From the NCBI RefSeq assembly GCF_901538355.1, contig NZ_LR593887.1:5308920-5372919 (forward strand): a stretch of 64,000 nucleotides of DNA, in the 5' to 3' direction. Under the pieces are notes generated by a model. It was given only the letters and a program-made list of their open reading frames with translations. It ran no database searches and was not told the DNA's origin. This stretch comes from Tuwongella immobilis. Its GTDB lineage: Bacteria > Planctomycetota > Planctomycetia > Gemmatales > Gemmataceae. Position 1 is the first letter of the stretch. Each line of letters begins with the position of its first letter. Shown in pieces: positions 30,744 to 40,415 of this stretch. The position numbers were made by a program, and so were the translations under genes.

Positions 30744-32207
30744 ATGACGATGCGAATTCCGGTCCTGCTGCTCGTCGGCTGCCTGTGCAGCGTCGAGTGG
30801 GTGCAGGCCCAAGAGAAGAAATCCAGCAAGGATCTGCCGCCGATTCCGGAAATCAAGCTGGATCGCAAAGAGCCGGTGGTTTACCAAAAGGACATCGAGC
30901 CTATCTTCGCGGAAAAGTGCATGTACTGCCACTCGGGCAATGTCATCGAGGGCAAGTATGATATGTCCACCTACGCTGGCGTCATGAAGGGCGGCAAGCG
31001 CGGCGCGGTGATTATTGCTGGCAAATCGAGCGAGAGCATTCTGTATCACTTCAGCAGTCGGCAAAAGAAGCCGATCATGCCGCCCAAGAGCGAAGATCCG
31101 CTGACGCCGGAAGAACTGGCGCTGTTGAAGCTGTGGATCGATCAAGGAGCCAAGCCGCCGACTGGTGTCCGCGAAAAGGCCAAGATTGTCCTCAACTTCC
31201 CGCCCGCGCTGGTCAAGCCGGTGCGAGCGGTGGCCGTTAGCCCGGATAAGTCGATCGTGGCGACGGGGCGAGGCAACCAGATTCACCTGTTCGATGCCAA
31301 GACCGGCAACTTCTTGAAGTCGTTGGTCGATCCGAATTTGAAGCATCCCGATGGCAAGCCCGCAGCGGCGGCGCATATGTCGCTCGTGGAATCGCTCGAA
31401 TATGCCCCGGATGGCAAGACGTTGATTTCCGGTAGTTTCCAAGAAGCGATTCTGTGGGATCCGGCAACTGGGGCGATTCGCAAGCGGATCGACGGCTTTG
31501 CCGATCGCGTGGTGGCGATTGCGTTTAGCGATGACAGCCAGCGATTTGTCACCGGCGGCGGAGCCCCCACCGAAGACGGCGAAATCAAAATCTTCAAGAT
31601 CGACGGCACCCCGGAATTCGAAGTCAAATCCGGACATTCGGATACCGTCTTTGGCGTGCGATTTAGCCCCGATGGCAAGATGCTCGCCACCTGCGGAGCC
31701 GACAAGTTCGTGAAGGTGTGGAGCGTGCCCGACGCCAAGCTCATCAAATCGTTTGAAGGCCACACCCATCACGTCATGGATGTCGGCTGGAAGGCCGATG
31801 GCAAGTTCCTGGCCAGCGCCGGGGCCGACAACGCCATCAAGGTTTGGGACTTCGAGAAGGGCGAACAGGCCCGCACCATCAACGGCCACAGCAAGCAAGT
31901 CACCCGGCTGATGTTCGTGGGCAAAACGCCGATGTTCATCACCGCCAGCGGCGACCAGCAATTGAAAATGTGGAACGTGGATAACGGCGGCAACGTGCGC
32001 AATTTCGGCGGCAGCAAGGATTATCTCTACGCCGTCAGCGTTAGCACGGATGGTTCGCTGGTGGTGTCTGGCGGCGAAGAAGGGATCACGCGGCTGTACA
32101 ACGGCACCAGCGGCGCCATCATCAAGGAAATGGTGCCGCCTGCGGATGGCAAGCCGGAAGTGAAGCCCGACGCCAAGCCCGAAGCCAAGCCGATGCCCAA
32201 GAAGTAA
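30744..32207 (+). CDS. Planctomycete c-type cytochrome-WD40 repeat protein
   Basis: A 487-residue exported protein with signal peptide (MRIPVLLLVGCLCSVEWVQAQ), a short cytochrome-c-like domain with the haem motif CMYCH (about residue 57) and a downstream IMPPKSEDPLTPEE region, as in the planctomycete cytochrome C1 family. A WD40 propeller of about seven repeats follows (phrases such as FSPDGKMLATCGADKFVKVW). It ends in a Lys/Pro/Glu-rich tail. The start is the ATG after GGGAGG. Probably translated from the same message as the PPC protein. No redox partner is visible nearby. Confidence 0.87.
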   Translation: MTMRIPVLLLVGCLCSVEWVQAQEKKSSKDLPPIPEIKLDRKEPVVYQKDIEPIFAEKCMYCHSGNVIEGKYDMSTYAGVMKGGKRGAVIIAGKSSESILYHFSSRQKKPIMPPKSEDPLTPEELALLKLWIDQGAKPPTGVREKAKIVLNFPPALVKPVRAVAVSPDKSIVATGRGNQIHLFDAKTGNFLKSLVDPNLKHPDGKPAAAAHMSLVESLEYAPDGKTLISGSFQEAILWDPATGAIRKRIDGFADRVVAIAFSDDSQRFVTGGGAPTEDGEIKIFKIDGTPEFEVKSGHSDTVFGVRFSPDGKMLATCGADKFVKVWSVPDAKLIKSFEGHTHHVMDVGWKADGKFLASAGADNAIKVWDFEKGEQARTINGHSKQVTRLMFVGKTPMFITASGDQQLKMWNVDNGGNVRNFGGSKDYLYAVSVSTDGSLVVSGGEEGITRLYNGTSGAIIKEMVPPADGKPEVKPDAKPEAKPMPKK

Positions 32208-32238
32208 TTCCCGGTCGGATTGATTTCCACCATTCGCT

Positions 32239-32275
32239 CATCCCAAGTCGTCGGCGATGCCGATTGCTTGGGATG
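32239..32275 (+). terminator. Terminator after the PPC/cytochrome-WD40 operon
   Basis: A nine-base-pair stem (32239-32247 with 32267-32275), itself holding a smaller internal pairing, followed by CGTCGTTTTC, 31 bases past the stop. The rest of 32,208-32,552 is without a convincing gene. Confidence 0.5.
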
Positions 32276-32552
32276 CGTCGTTTTCCCGGATTCTGCCGAA
32301 GCCCATCGGTAAACTCGATTGGCGTGACTCGGTAAAAACTACCGAGCCGCTAGAATTCCTGATGAGACTGTCACAACTTACCCGATCCGCAACTCCTTCC
32401 CGATTCGCAGGTTCCGGCGGCAGATTCCTGAAATTTGACTGGCGATTCCCGGTCTGGCCCCGTTTTTGCGGTTAGAGTTCAGCAACATCCCGAGGGGGAA
32501 CCTTGGAAGGTTCTCATGGTGGGTGCGGAGTCGCTTGGGAGGCACGCTTAGC

Positions 32553-33722
32553 ATGACAACTCGCCGGATCGGATTCCTGGCTGTCCTGCTTCTCGTCATG
32601 AATTCGGGACTTTCGACGGCTGCGTCGTACCGAACCCCCAATTTCGTCGTCGAAGCGGCGACTCCGCAGTTGGCCGCCGAATTTGGCCAATTGGCCGAAA
32701 AGTATCGCCGCGAGAAGGCCATCGAATGGCTGGGCCGCGAAATGCCACAATGGCCCACCCCCTGCCCGCTGAAGGTGCAAGTCACCATGGGCGGAGCCGG
32801 CGGCGCGACGTCGTTCAACTTTGAAGGCAGCCGCATTTACCAATCGATGCAAATCGAAGGCGCTCTCGATCGCTTAAAGGTAAGCGTGTTACCCCATGAG
32901 ATTACCCATACCGTCTTTGCCCATCATTTCCGTCAGCCGGTGCCACGATGGGCGGATGAAGGCGGCGCGGTCTACTCCGAAGATGACCTCGAACGCAATC
33001 GCCATGATTCGATGTGCCGCCAGCAGTTGAATGCCGGTCGTGCCTTCCAGCTTCGCGTGCTGTTTGGCCTGAAGGAATATCCGCAAGATGTGCCCGTGTT
33101 GTACGCCGAAGGCTTCTCTGTCACGGCATTCTTGATCGAACAAGGCGATCGTCAGCGATTTCTGAACTTCGTGGGTGCCGGGATGCAACAAGGTTGGGAT
33201 GCTGCGGTGGCCACCTATTATGCCCCGTATCGCAGCGTCGCCGATCTCGAACGCGCCTGGTTGGACTACCTGAAAGGCACGAAGTCGGGTCAATTCGTCC
33301 GCAACATGCAACAACGTCGCGGTGAAGCGGTCTCTGCGGTGGCCTCGAACACGCCGGCCACCACCGAATACACCAATCGGGTGATCGTCCGCGACTTCAC
33401 GCCACCGGCCCAACCGCAACTCGATCCGGCGTTCCGTGCCCGGGGTGCATCGCCCAGCAATGCCGATCTCGTCGGCTGGAACAACAACGGCCCTGTGCAA
33501 TTGGGTCGGCCGCAGTTCAACAACGATGCCATGGTCCCCAGCGATGCCGATGTCGCCCCGCGTCGAACGCCCGCCTACACGGTTTCGAATCCGTCCCCGA
33601 ATCGGCCGATCTCGCAACCGTCGTCTTCAGCGTTCGATCCGCGTCCCGGAATGGCCGTGGGGAACTCCAACGCATCGCTGCCGCCGCCGGTGCTGCTGTT
33701 CCCGCCAGAACGGAATTATTGA
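32553..33722 (+). CDS. Exported HExxH zinc-peptidase-like protein
   Basis: A 389-residue protein with a signal peptide (MTTRRIGFLAVLLLVMNSGLSTAA). The gluzincin-type motif HEITH (about residue 114) is followed 20 residues on by WADEGGA, giving a plausible zinc-binding Glu. It resembles the DUF1570/peptidase-MA-like proteins of planctomycetes. The C-terminal ~110 residues are Pro/Asn-rich and probably disordered. The ATG follows GGGAGG. Activity is inferred from the motif only. Confidence 0.77.
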   Translation: MTTRRIGFLAVLLLVMNSGLSTAASYRTPNFVVEAATPQLAAEFGQLAEKYRREKAIEWLGREMPQWPTPCPLKVQVTMGGAGGATSFNFEGSRIYQSMQIEGALDRLKVSVLPHEITHTVFAHHFRQPVPRWADEGGAVYSEDDLERNRHDSMCRQQLNAGRAFQLRVLFGLKEYPQDVPVLYAEGFSVTAFLIEQGDRQRFLNFVGAGMQQGWDAAVATYYAPYRSVADLERAWLDYLKGTKSGQFVRNMQQRRGEAVSAVASNTPATTEYTNRVIVRDFTPPAQPQLDPAFRARGASPSNADLVGWNNNGPVQLGRPQFNNDAMVPSDADVAPRRTPAYTVSNPSPNRPISQPSSSAFDPRPGMAVGNSNASLPPPVLLFPPERNY

Positions 33723-33732
33723 TCGGCCCGGC

Positions 33733-35091
33733 CTACCCTTGCGAGGGATGCCCGGCCTGACAATCCGCAAGCACGCGATTGCGAAGTTCACCCGCCAGAA
33801 ACACCGACCCGACGATGCCAATTCCATCGTCGGGTTTTGCTTGTTCCCAGACTTGCTGCCACGCCTGCGGCGCATCCATCACAATCGTCATCGGTCGGCC
33901 ATCAATCTGCGGTCGCAGCCAATCGGCGAGTTGCTGCGGATCGACCGAGCGCGGATTCTCAGCAAAGCGCGTCAGCGTGAATGCATCAAAGTGCGGCGCC
34001 AGCACTCGCAGCATGCCGGGCACATCTTTATCGGCGGATGCCGCAAAGATCAGTCGCCGCATCCCCTTTACTGGCAAGGTGTGATGGAATGTCTCGGCCA
34101 TCGCTTGCACGGATGCCACATTGTGGGCACAATCGAGCACCACCAGCGGCCGCCGCCCCATGATTTCCATGCGGGCTGGCCAGCGCACCTGCCCCAATCC
34201 TGCCGCCACCGCCGAATCCGGAATCGTAAGCCCCTGCTCCGTCAGTAGTTCCACCGTTTTCACCACCCCGGCGGCATTCTGGGCCTGATGTTCGCCCAAC
34301 AGTGCCAATTCCATCGGCGGCCAACTCCGACTCGTCTGCACCGCCACCCGCGCGGGCCGCAGCAACGGCTCAGTCGATGGCAGATACCGCCCCGTGAAAT
34401 CGCGGTCGATCAGACTCAGCCGACTGCCACGCTCCGCCGCCGTCGAAATCACCACCGCCCGCGCTTCCTCGGCCGTCATCGTCGCAACCACCGGCCGACC
34501 GGGCTTGATGATCCCCGCCTTCTCCCGCGCAATCAGCGTCAACGTGTTGCCCAACTGCGCCATGTGATCGAAGCTAATGCTGGTAATCACCGACACCATT
34601 GGCTGCACGACGTTCGTGGAATCGAATCGCCCGCCCAAGCCCACTTCGATCACCGCGACATCGACATTCCGACAGACGAAATGCAGAAATCCGACCGCGG
34701 TGCCAACCTCGAAGAATGTCGGGGCATTCCCCTCGCCGGAACGGGTCATCGCTTCCACAACGGGGCGAACATCTTGCATGCGGGCGATGAGTTCCGCCGG
34801 GGTAATCGGCTGGCCGTTGACCTGCATCCGCTCGGTGACACTGACCAGGTGCGGCGACGTGAACAGCCCCACGCGATACCCCGCACGCCGCAGCGTCTCC
34901 GCGAGCATCGCCGACGTGGAACCTTTGCCTTTGGTGCCCGCGACATGGACGGTGCGAATGCGCAAATGCGGATCGCCCAGTCCGCGCAGCAACGACCGCA
35001 TCCGATCGAGCTTCAAGTCGCCGGGTTTGGGGGAGCGCCGCTCGTAATCGATGCGGCCGTACCAGAATGCCAGTGCATCATCGAGATTCAT
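33733..35091 (-). CDS. folC: Folylpolyglutamate/dihydrofolate synthase
   Basis: Mur-ligase-family ATP enzyme that adds glutamate to folates, 452 residues. Motifs: GTKGKGSTS P-loop (about residues 53-61), FTSPHLVSVTERMQVNG, and the conserved FDSTNVV and SFDHMAQLGNTLTLIAREKAGIIKPG, with LDCAHN later. The start MNLDDALAFWYGRIDYE matches the family N-terminus; an ATG three codons upstream is also possible. It follows the ABC ATPase gene on the same strand with a 58-base gap. Confidence 0.92.
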   Translation of the reverse strand: MNLDDALAFWYGRIDYERRSPKPGDLKLDRMRSLLRGLGDPHLRIRTVHVAGTKGKGSTSAMLAETLRRAGYRVGLFTSPHLVSVTERMQVNGQPITPAELIARMQDVRPVVEAMTRSGEGNAPTFFEVGTAVGFLHFVCRNVDVAVIEVGLGGRFDSTNVVQPMVSVITSISFDHMAQLGNTLTLIAREKAGIIKPGRPVVATMTAEEARAVVISTAAERGSRLSLIDRDFTGRYLPSTEPLLRPARVAVQTSRSWPPMELALLGEHQAQNAAGVVKTVELLTEQGLTIPDSAVAAGLGQVRWPARMEIMGRRPLVVLDCAHNVASVQAMAETFHHTLPVKGMRRLIFAASADKDVPGMLRVLAPHFDAFTLTRFAENPRSVDPQQLADWLRPQIDGRPMTIVMDAPQAWQQVWEQAKPDDGIGIVGSVFLAGELRNRVLADCQAGHPSQG

Positions 35092-35149
35092 GCCGAGCAT
35101 TCTAAGCCCGGTCGCGCAATCGAACAGGGGCGAGGATTCGGAAGCATGC

Positions 35150-36172
35150 TCAAACTTCCAGGCGATGAATTGCCTCGGGCCGCGGTCGCACTCCGACTCG
35201 CTCCCCGACGATCGGCCAACTCGCATCAGCGGGCTGTTGCACGGTCCAACAGTCGCCAGAATCGATTCGAATTTCGAGCATTCGCACGCCCCCCAGCAGC
35301 CGCACGCGCTCGACCACCCCCACCCATTGGCCGACTGTCGGTGCGGTCATTTCGCCCAACGGAACCAGCGTCACCTGCTCCGGTCGCACCATTTCGCATG
35401 ACGAAATCCGATTCACCCGGCCAAACAGTGTCGCAATCGTGTGATTGCGTGGCCGTTGGTAAATGTCGATTGGCGTGCCCAGTTGTGCCATTCGCCCGGC
35501 CAACAGCACCACCACACGATCGGCCAACCGGAGCGCATCTTCGGAATCGTGAGTGACTAGGATGAAGGTGCAGCCGGTGAGGTGATGCAGTCGGGCCAAT
35601 TCTTCGCGGAGTTGTTCCCGCAAGGGACGATCCAACTGCGCGAACGGCTCATCCAGCAAGCAGATGCCCGGCTGCAACGCCAACGCACGGGCCAAGGCGA
35701 CGCGCTGCTGTTGCCCACCGGACAAATCCGCCGGATAGCGGGCGAGTTGATCGGTGGATAACCCCACCCGATCGCCCCATTCCGCGGCAATCCGTTGGCA
35801 TTCGCGCCGGGATCGCCCCCGAATCGACCACCCGAAGGCGATATTCTGGGCAGCCGTGAGATGGGGAAACAGCGCGTGCTGCTGAAAGACCAAGCCGATG
35901 CCGCGCTGTTCGGGCGGGGTGCGGGTGATGTCGCGGCCCCCCAGCCACAATCGGCCGCGCGTGGCGGAGAGATGCCCGGCAATCAGCCGCAGCAGGGTCG
36001 ATTTCCCGCACCCAGACGGACCAACGAGCGTGAGAAACTCCCCGGCTGGAATCTCCAGCGTGAGATCGGCAACAATCAGGTGATCGGCTGCATATCCGAA
36101 CGAGAGTTGCTCGATTCGCAAATCGACTGCCGCTCCCGCCCCGCGCCCAGCAGAATTCTCAGCGGCATTCAC
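35150..36172 (-). CDS. Importer-type ABC ATPase with TOBE-like domain
   Basis: A 340-residue ATPase of the FbpC/PotA/ThiQ class. Walker A GPSGCGKST, Q-loop FQQHALFPHLT, signature LSGGQQQR, Walker B LLDEPFAQLD and VTHD are all present. About 100 residues of TOBE-type beta domain follow (from VRPEQVTLVPLG). Its start overlaps the stop of the binding-protein gene by four bases (ATGA), so the two are translationally coupled. The expected permease gene is missing between or beside them. Confidence 0.9.
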   Translation of the reverse strand: MNAAENSAGRGAGAAVDLRIEQLSFGYAADHLIVADLTLEIPAGEFLTLVGPSGCGKSTLLRLIAGHLSATRGRLWLGGRDITRTPPEQRGIGLVFQQHALFPHLTAAQNIAFGWSIRGRSRRECQRIAAEWGDRVGLSTDQLARYPADLSGGQQQRVALARALALQPGICLLDEPFAQLDRPLREQLREELARLHHLTGCTFILVTHDSEDALRLADRVVVLLAGRMAQLGTPIDIYQRPRNHTIATLFGRVNRISSCEMVRPEQVTLVPLGEMTAPTVGQWVGVVERVRLLGGVRMLEIRIDSGDCWTVQQPADASWPIVGERVGVRPRPEAIHRLEV

Positions 36173-37302
36173 GAGGCGGCCTTTCGCAGCACTTCCCGAT
36201 CCCAGAAGGTGCTGATTTCCTCGCCATGCTCCGCATATAGGTCATACGGATAGACCTGAATCGCCGCAAGTCCTTCCTCAGTGGAGGGATACAGCGACGC
36301 CCAGCGTGGATCAGCCGACGCCATCGCCTGGGCCACGGGCAGAATCGCGGTCGCACTTCCACGCTCCGCCAAGCCACGCTGCACCGAATCCGCAAACAAC
36401 CAATCAATCGCCTGATGAGCCAAATCCGCATTCGGCGTGCCATCGGGAATCGCCCACATCACCTGCACAAACGCCCGATCTTCCGCCGGCACAACCGCGC
36501 CCAACTCCGGATTCGCGGCCAGCAATTGCAACATTTCCGGACTTTGCATGTTGCCAATGGGATACTGCTTCTGGGCCAATTGGGACGCAAACGCGCTGGT
36601 GGTTGGCCACCAATAGCCGACCTGATCCCGATGCGTCTTGGCATATCGCAAGACTTCATCCAGTTGGGTGCGGATGGCCTGCTGCGCGGTGCCAGGCCGG
36701 TTGGCTTCCGACACCATCATGCACGCAAAGGTATACAGCGACATATAATAGGCATCGTACAACCCCACTCGTCCGCGAAGTTCGGGTCGCAGCAAGTCGG
36801 CCCAGCGGGTCGGCTCGGTGGGCAGACTCGGACGATGGTACGCCAAGGTCATCACCGCGTCGGGATAAGGCACGGCGTGGCGTTCCTTCCAGATCCAACT
36901 CTGTTTGACCGATTCCGCAAGTCGTTGCACATTCGGGAGTTTCGTAGCGTCGAGCGTCTGAAACAGCCCGGCACGAATCGCCGGGATGCCCTGCGTCGCA
37001 TCGGTAATCATCAGATCGAAGGCGGGTTGATTCTTCGGGGACGTTTTGAGCTTGGCAATGGCGTCCCACCAGCCCGCGTCGAGGATCACTTCGGCTCCGG
37101 TGGCGGCTTCAAAGGCAGGAACAAACACTTGCCGCATTGTCTCTTCGTGGGCACCGGCGTAGACGAAGATGCGCAGTTGCCGCTTGCCGCGATCGCGGGA
37201 ACAGCCCGACAACGTGCCCAGCATCGGTGCCGCCAACGTCAGCAGCGAACCGGCCAAGAAGCGTCGCCGATTTCGGATCGTGGAATGGTCATGCGTCATC
37301 AT
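36169..37302 (-). CDS. Extracellular solute-binding lipoprotein of an ABC importer
   Basis: A 377-residue periplasmic-binding-protein-fold protein, related to the iron(III)/polyamine-binding group. The N-terminus has a Tat-like RRRF followed by a hydrophobic stretch and a lipobox (LSGC), so it is probably a lipoprotein. Typical phrases include LRIFVYAGAHEETMRQVFVPAFEAATG and FDLMITDATQG. The start is the first of two adjacent ATGs, since the longer frame upstream lacks a signal. Coupled to the ATPase gene downstream. The ligand is not deducible. Confidence 0.85.
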   Translation of the reverse strand: MMTHDHSTIRNRRRFLAGSLLTLAAPMLGTLSGCSRDRGKRQLRIFVYAGAHEETMRQVFVPAFEAATGAEVILDAGWWDAIAKLKTSPKNQPAFDLMITDATQGIPAIRAGLFQTLDATKLPNVQRLAESVKQSWIWKERHAVPYPDAVMTLAYHRPSLPTEPTRWADLLRPELRGRVGLYDAYYMSLYTFACMMVSEANRPGTAQQAIRTQLDEVLRYAKTHRDQVGYWWPTTSAFASQLAQKQYPIGNMQSPEMLQLLAANPELGAVVPAEDRAFVQVMWAIPDGTPNADLAHQAIDWLFADSVQRGLAERGSATAILPVAQAMASADPRWASLYPSTEEGLAAIQVYPYDLYAEHGEEISTFWDREVLRKAAS

Positions 37303-37445
37303 GAAATCTTCAACAAATTCGGTGAGTTCGTGCGTGCCTCGGGTAACGCCACAGACTACTATATTCTGAAGACCTCTCCTCCGCATCCTGATTCACGAGC
37401 CGACGGGCAATTTGCCCCGATGGCCGAATCGGTGGAGATTCGCCG

Positions 37446-39131
37446 ATGCAAACGACGGCAGCCTGGTTGCTGGATTTGGTCTCCCGAAGTGGCCTTCTTC
37501 CCGAAGGTACGACCCAGCAGTTGGCGTCGGAGTGGCCCAATCCCGACGGCCCCGCCCGTGACTTGGCCCGCGAACTCATCCAACGCGGCTTTCTGACCCC
37601 ATTCCAAGCCAATTTGCTGCTCCAAGGCAAATATCGCACGTTCTTTCTATTCAGCAAATACAAACTGCTCGACATGCTGGGCAGCGGCGGCATGGGGCGA
37701 GTCTATCTCTGCGAACACATCAATCTCCATCGATTGGTCGCCGTCAAAGTGCTGCTGCAACAGCATCTCAAAGATCCCAGTTCGGTCGAGCGATTCTATC
37801 GGGAAGCCCGCGTGATTGCGGCGTTGGAGCATCCCAACATCGTTCGCATCTACGATGTCGAGCCACACCCGACCGCCCCGCTGATGGTCATGGAATACAT
37901 CGACGGCATCGACCTGGAAACGCTGGTCAGCCGCCATGGGCCGCTATCCGTTGAACGCGCATGCAACTATCTGGCGCAAGCGGCGATGGGGTTGCAGTAT
38001 GTGTCGTATGCCGGGCTGGTGCATCGGGATATGAAGCCCGGCAATCTGCTGCTCAACCGCGACGGCGAAGTGAAGATTGTCGATCTGGGATTGGCCCGCT
38101 TCTTCAATCGGGGCGGAGCCGCGGGGGCCGATGACGCTGTCGCCATGGGCACCGCCGACTACTTCGCCCCGGAACAGGCATTGGGCGAAACCGTCGATAT
38201 CCGTGCCGATTTATACGCACTGGGTGGCACGATGTTTTACTTGCTGACCGGCCAACCGCCGTTCGCAGGTCGTGATTTGCCACAAAAATTGCTCGCCCAC
38301 CAGAGCGAAGCCCCGCCCTCGCTCCGTGATTTTCGCAGCGACATTCCGCCCGAATTGGATGCCATTGTGCAACGTCTGATGGCCAAAGCCCGCGAAGATC
38401 GCTTTGCATCGCCGCAAGAATTGGTCGAAGCACTGTCCCCATGGACGCAAACACTGATTCCGCCCCCCGCGCCGGAAGAATTGGTGCGGGATCCGCTGGG
38501 CAACGGGCTGAATAACGAAGTGCGTGAGCGGTCGAGTGTCGCACGTCGGGCCGATCATCCGTTGAATCTGCCCAACACCAGCGAAAGCGATGCCCGCAGC
38601 AAAGCCGCCGCGAAGGGGCCACCCACGATTCTGGGCCAATCGAAGCCGATTCCGCTCTGGCGCTGGATTGCTGTTGGCGTGATTAGCGCAGGGCTATTCG
38701 TGATTGTCGCGCTGCCGGTCCTCGCCCCCGCTGGCCCCCCCGCGCCGACGACACCGACGCCGACGCCGCCAGCCCTCGGCACCTCGCCGATCAGCCTCGA
38801 CCCCAGCGAGCCGTTGCCGCCAGATCAGGCGCGATTTCATCTGGGGCAAGAACGCATCGTCGAATTCGAGGTGGTTTACACCGGCTACGATAACGGCAAG
38901 ACACTGCTATTTCTCAATTCGATGCAAGAATATTCGCGACCGGAATGTTTCACCGTGGTTGTTCCACGCGAACTCGTCGGATCGGCACCGTTCGCGGGCG
39001 AATTCGAGGAATTGGGCAAGACCTTCACCGGCAAACGCATCCGCGTGAAAGGTCCGATTACCGAATATTCGCGCAATCGCCACCCGCAAGTGGTGCTGCA
39101 ATCTGCCGATCAGGTGACCGTCCTGAATTAA
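37446..39131 (+). CDS. Membrane-anchored Ser/Thr protein kinase
   Basis: A 561-residue PknB-type kinase. An N-terminal helical module (about 1-70, ending in FQANLLLQGKYRTFFLF) resembles that of the kinase at 22,916. The kinase domain has GSGGMGRVYLCEH, AVKVLLQQ, HRDMKPGNLL, DLGLA for DFG, and APEQ. Then come a linker, one membrane segment (WIAVGVISAGLFVIVALPVLAP, about 400-421), a Pro/Thr stretch and a ~110-residue extracellular domain with RFHLGQERIVEFEVVYTGYDNG. Divergent from the binding-protein gene. The ligand of the outer domain is unknown. Confidence 0.88.
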   Translation: MQTTAAWLLDLVSRSGLLPEGTTQQLASEWPNPDGPARDLARELIQRGFLTPFQANLLLQGKYRTFFLFSKYKLLDMLGSGGMGRVYLCEHINLHRLVAVKVLLQQHLKDPSSVERFYREARVIAALEHPNIVRIYDVEPHPTAPLMVMEYIDGIDLETLVSRHGPLSVERACNYLAQAAMGLQYVSYAGLVHRDMKPGNLLLNRDGEVKIVDLGLARFFNRGGAAGADDAVAMGTADYFAPEQALGETVDIRADLYALGGTMFYLLTGQPPFAGRDLPQKLLAHQSEAPPSLRDFRSDIPPELDAIVQRLMAKAREDRFASPQELVEALSPWTQTLIPPPAPEELVRDPLGNGLNNEVRERSSVARRADHPLNLPNTSESDARSKAAAKGPPTILGQSKPIPLWRWIAVGVISAGLFVIVALPVLAPAGPPAPTTPTPTPPALGTSPISLDPSEPLPPDQARFHLGQERIVEFEVVYTGYDNGKTLLFLNSMQEYSRPECFTVVVPRELVGSAPFAGEFEELGKTFTGKRIRVKGPITEYSRNRHPQVVLQSADQVTVLN

Positions 39132-39143
39132 GCGGGCGAACGA

Positions 39144-40367
39144 CTAATCCAAAAACCAGAATTGGCAATCGGGGCGTCGCGCTTGCACGGCTTCGACCGT
39201 CGCCCGATCCATTCGGAAGCAGTCACGCAACCCCACGCCGCGAAGTGATGGAATGGCCGCCACCGCTTCCAATCCACGACTCCCCAATTGTCGGCAGCCG
39301 GTGAGATCGAGCGTCTCCAATTGGCGACAGGCTTGCAATTCCACGAGGTCGGCATCGGTCAAATGTCGATTTTCGCGGAGAATCAATTCACGCAAGTTCG
39401 GTAATTCGCCCAACCGAGCCAACGAGCCAGGCCGAAACCGAAGTTCTTTCCCCAGAACCAGTTGCATCAAACCCGATTGTTGAACGATGGGTTCCATGTT
39501 CGCCGGCTCCCATTCGTCGAGTCCGTGATATTCCAACGCCCCCAGATTCGGCGCGAACGCCAGCGAGAAGAGATCGGACACACAATTGGTCATCCGAAGT
39601 TCTCGCAAATCCGGGAGTTGCGGTAGACTCGGCCATTGCCACGCCTCATTCCGATCGATTAACTTCCATTCCAAGGAATGCCAGCGCGGGGCGGCCCCCC
39701 ACTTCGGAATTTCGGACAAGGCATACGTCCCAACTGCCGAGAGATTCGCCGAGCGCAAGTTGGAATGCGACCAGATTTGCCGCAACGGGTATTCCGCGAT
39801 TCGGACCAGTTCCAACGCCGAAAGGGATTGCAACTTCGGGAGTTCCGGCAAATCGACATTCCATTCACACGCCTCGAATCCGGCATCCGGCAGCAGTTCC
39901 AACCGACGCAGCGGTAAGCCCCAAAGATCGGTTGACACACGCTCGAATAACGTGATCCCGATCCGCAGCCCGATTTGGCCCCACGGCGGAATCTGGGGAT
40001 TGCGGAACCACCGCAGCAGTCGGCGACATTCCGACATCGTTTTGACATCCACCATCACCTGCGTCGGCCAGACGTGTGGCATCAGGCTGGCGAGTTCGGG
40101 CAGATCGCGCGGCGAGGGACGCACCACCAACCAACCGGCATCCGAATGTTGATATTGTGGAAAGAATCGAGGTTGCGATTGCTGCCATCGGTGGAACGCC
40201 CGCAACTCCAACAGCGACGGTACCTCACGACCATACACCAACGTCAACCAGTGGGCCCGTTCATCGCCCCGTTCCTCAAGCCAATCGGCCAGAATCAGCC
40301 ACGTCGATCGGTCGCCGGGTTCCGATTGCGCACAGGCAACCACCAAATCTCGTTGTGGGTCACTCAT
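39144..40367 (-). CDS. TIGR02996-domain leucine-rich-repeat protein
   Basis: A 407-residue protein. Residues about 1-45 are a repeat-companion domain (TIGR02996 type: STWLILADWLEERGDERAHWL). The C-terminal half has irregular leucine-rich repeats such as LPNLRELILRENRHLTDADL and CRQLETLDLTGCRQLGSRGL. This pairing is characteristic of Gemmata-like planctomycetes. I use the ATG rather than the TTG six bases upstream. Convergent with the kinase gene. Function unknown, probably protein-protein binding. Confidence 0.8.
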   Translation of the reverse strand: MSDPQRDLVVACAQSEPGDRSTWLILADWLEERGDERAHWLTLVYGREVPSLLELRAFHRWQQSQPRFFPQYQHSDAGWLVVRPSPRDLPELASLMPHVWPTQVMVDVKTMSECRRLLRWFRNPQIPPWGQIGLRIGITLFERVSTDLWGLPLRRLELLPDAGFEACEWNVDLPELPKLQSLSALELVRIAEYPLRQIWSHSNLRSANLSAVGTYALSEIPKWGAAPRWHSLEWKLIDRNEAWQWPSLPQLPDLRELRMTNCVSDLFSLAFAPNLGALEYHGLDEWEPANMEPIVQQSGLMQLVLGKELRFRPGSLARLGELPNLRELILRENRHLTDADLVELQACRQLETLDLTGCRQLGSRGLEAVAAIPSLRGVGLRDCFRMDRATVEAVQARRPDCQFWFLD

Positions 40368-40415
40368 CGGCAAATTCCAACCCGCGGAATGGAATCGACT
40401 CGATTCGCCCAGCGC

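Noticed and set aside
27816-31961. A 1,381-codon open frame on the minus strand
   Set aside because: It is antisense to the PPC and cytochrome/WD40 genes, has a His/Arg-rich composition typical of shadow frames, and no domain motifs.
34288-35556. A 422-codon plus-strand frame
   Set aside because: Antisense to folC and the ABC ATPase; Arg/His-rich shadow composition.
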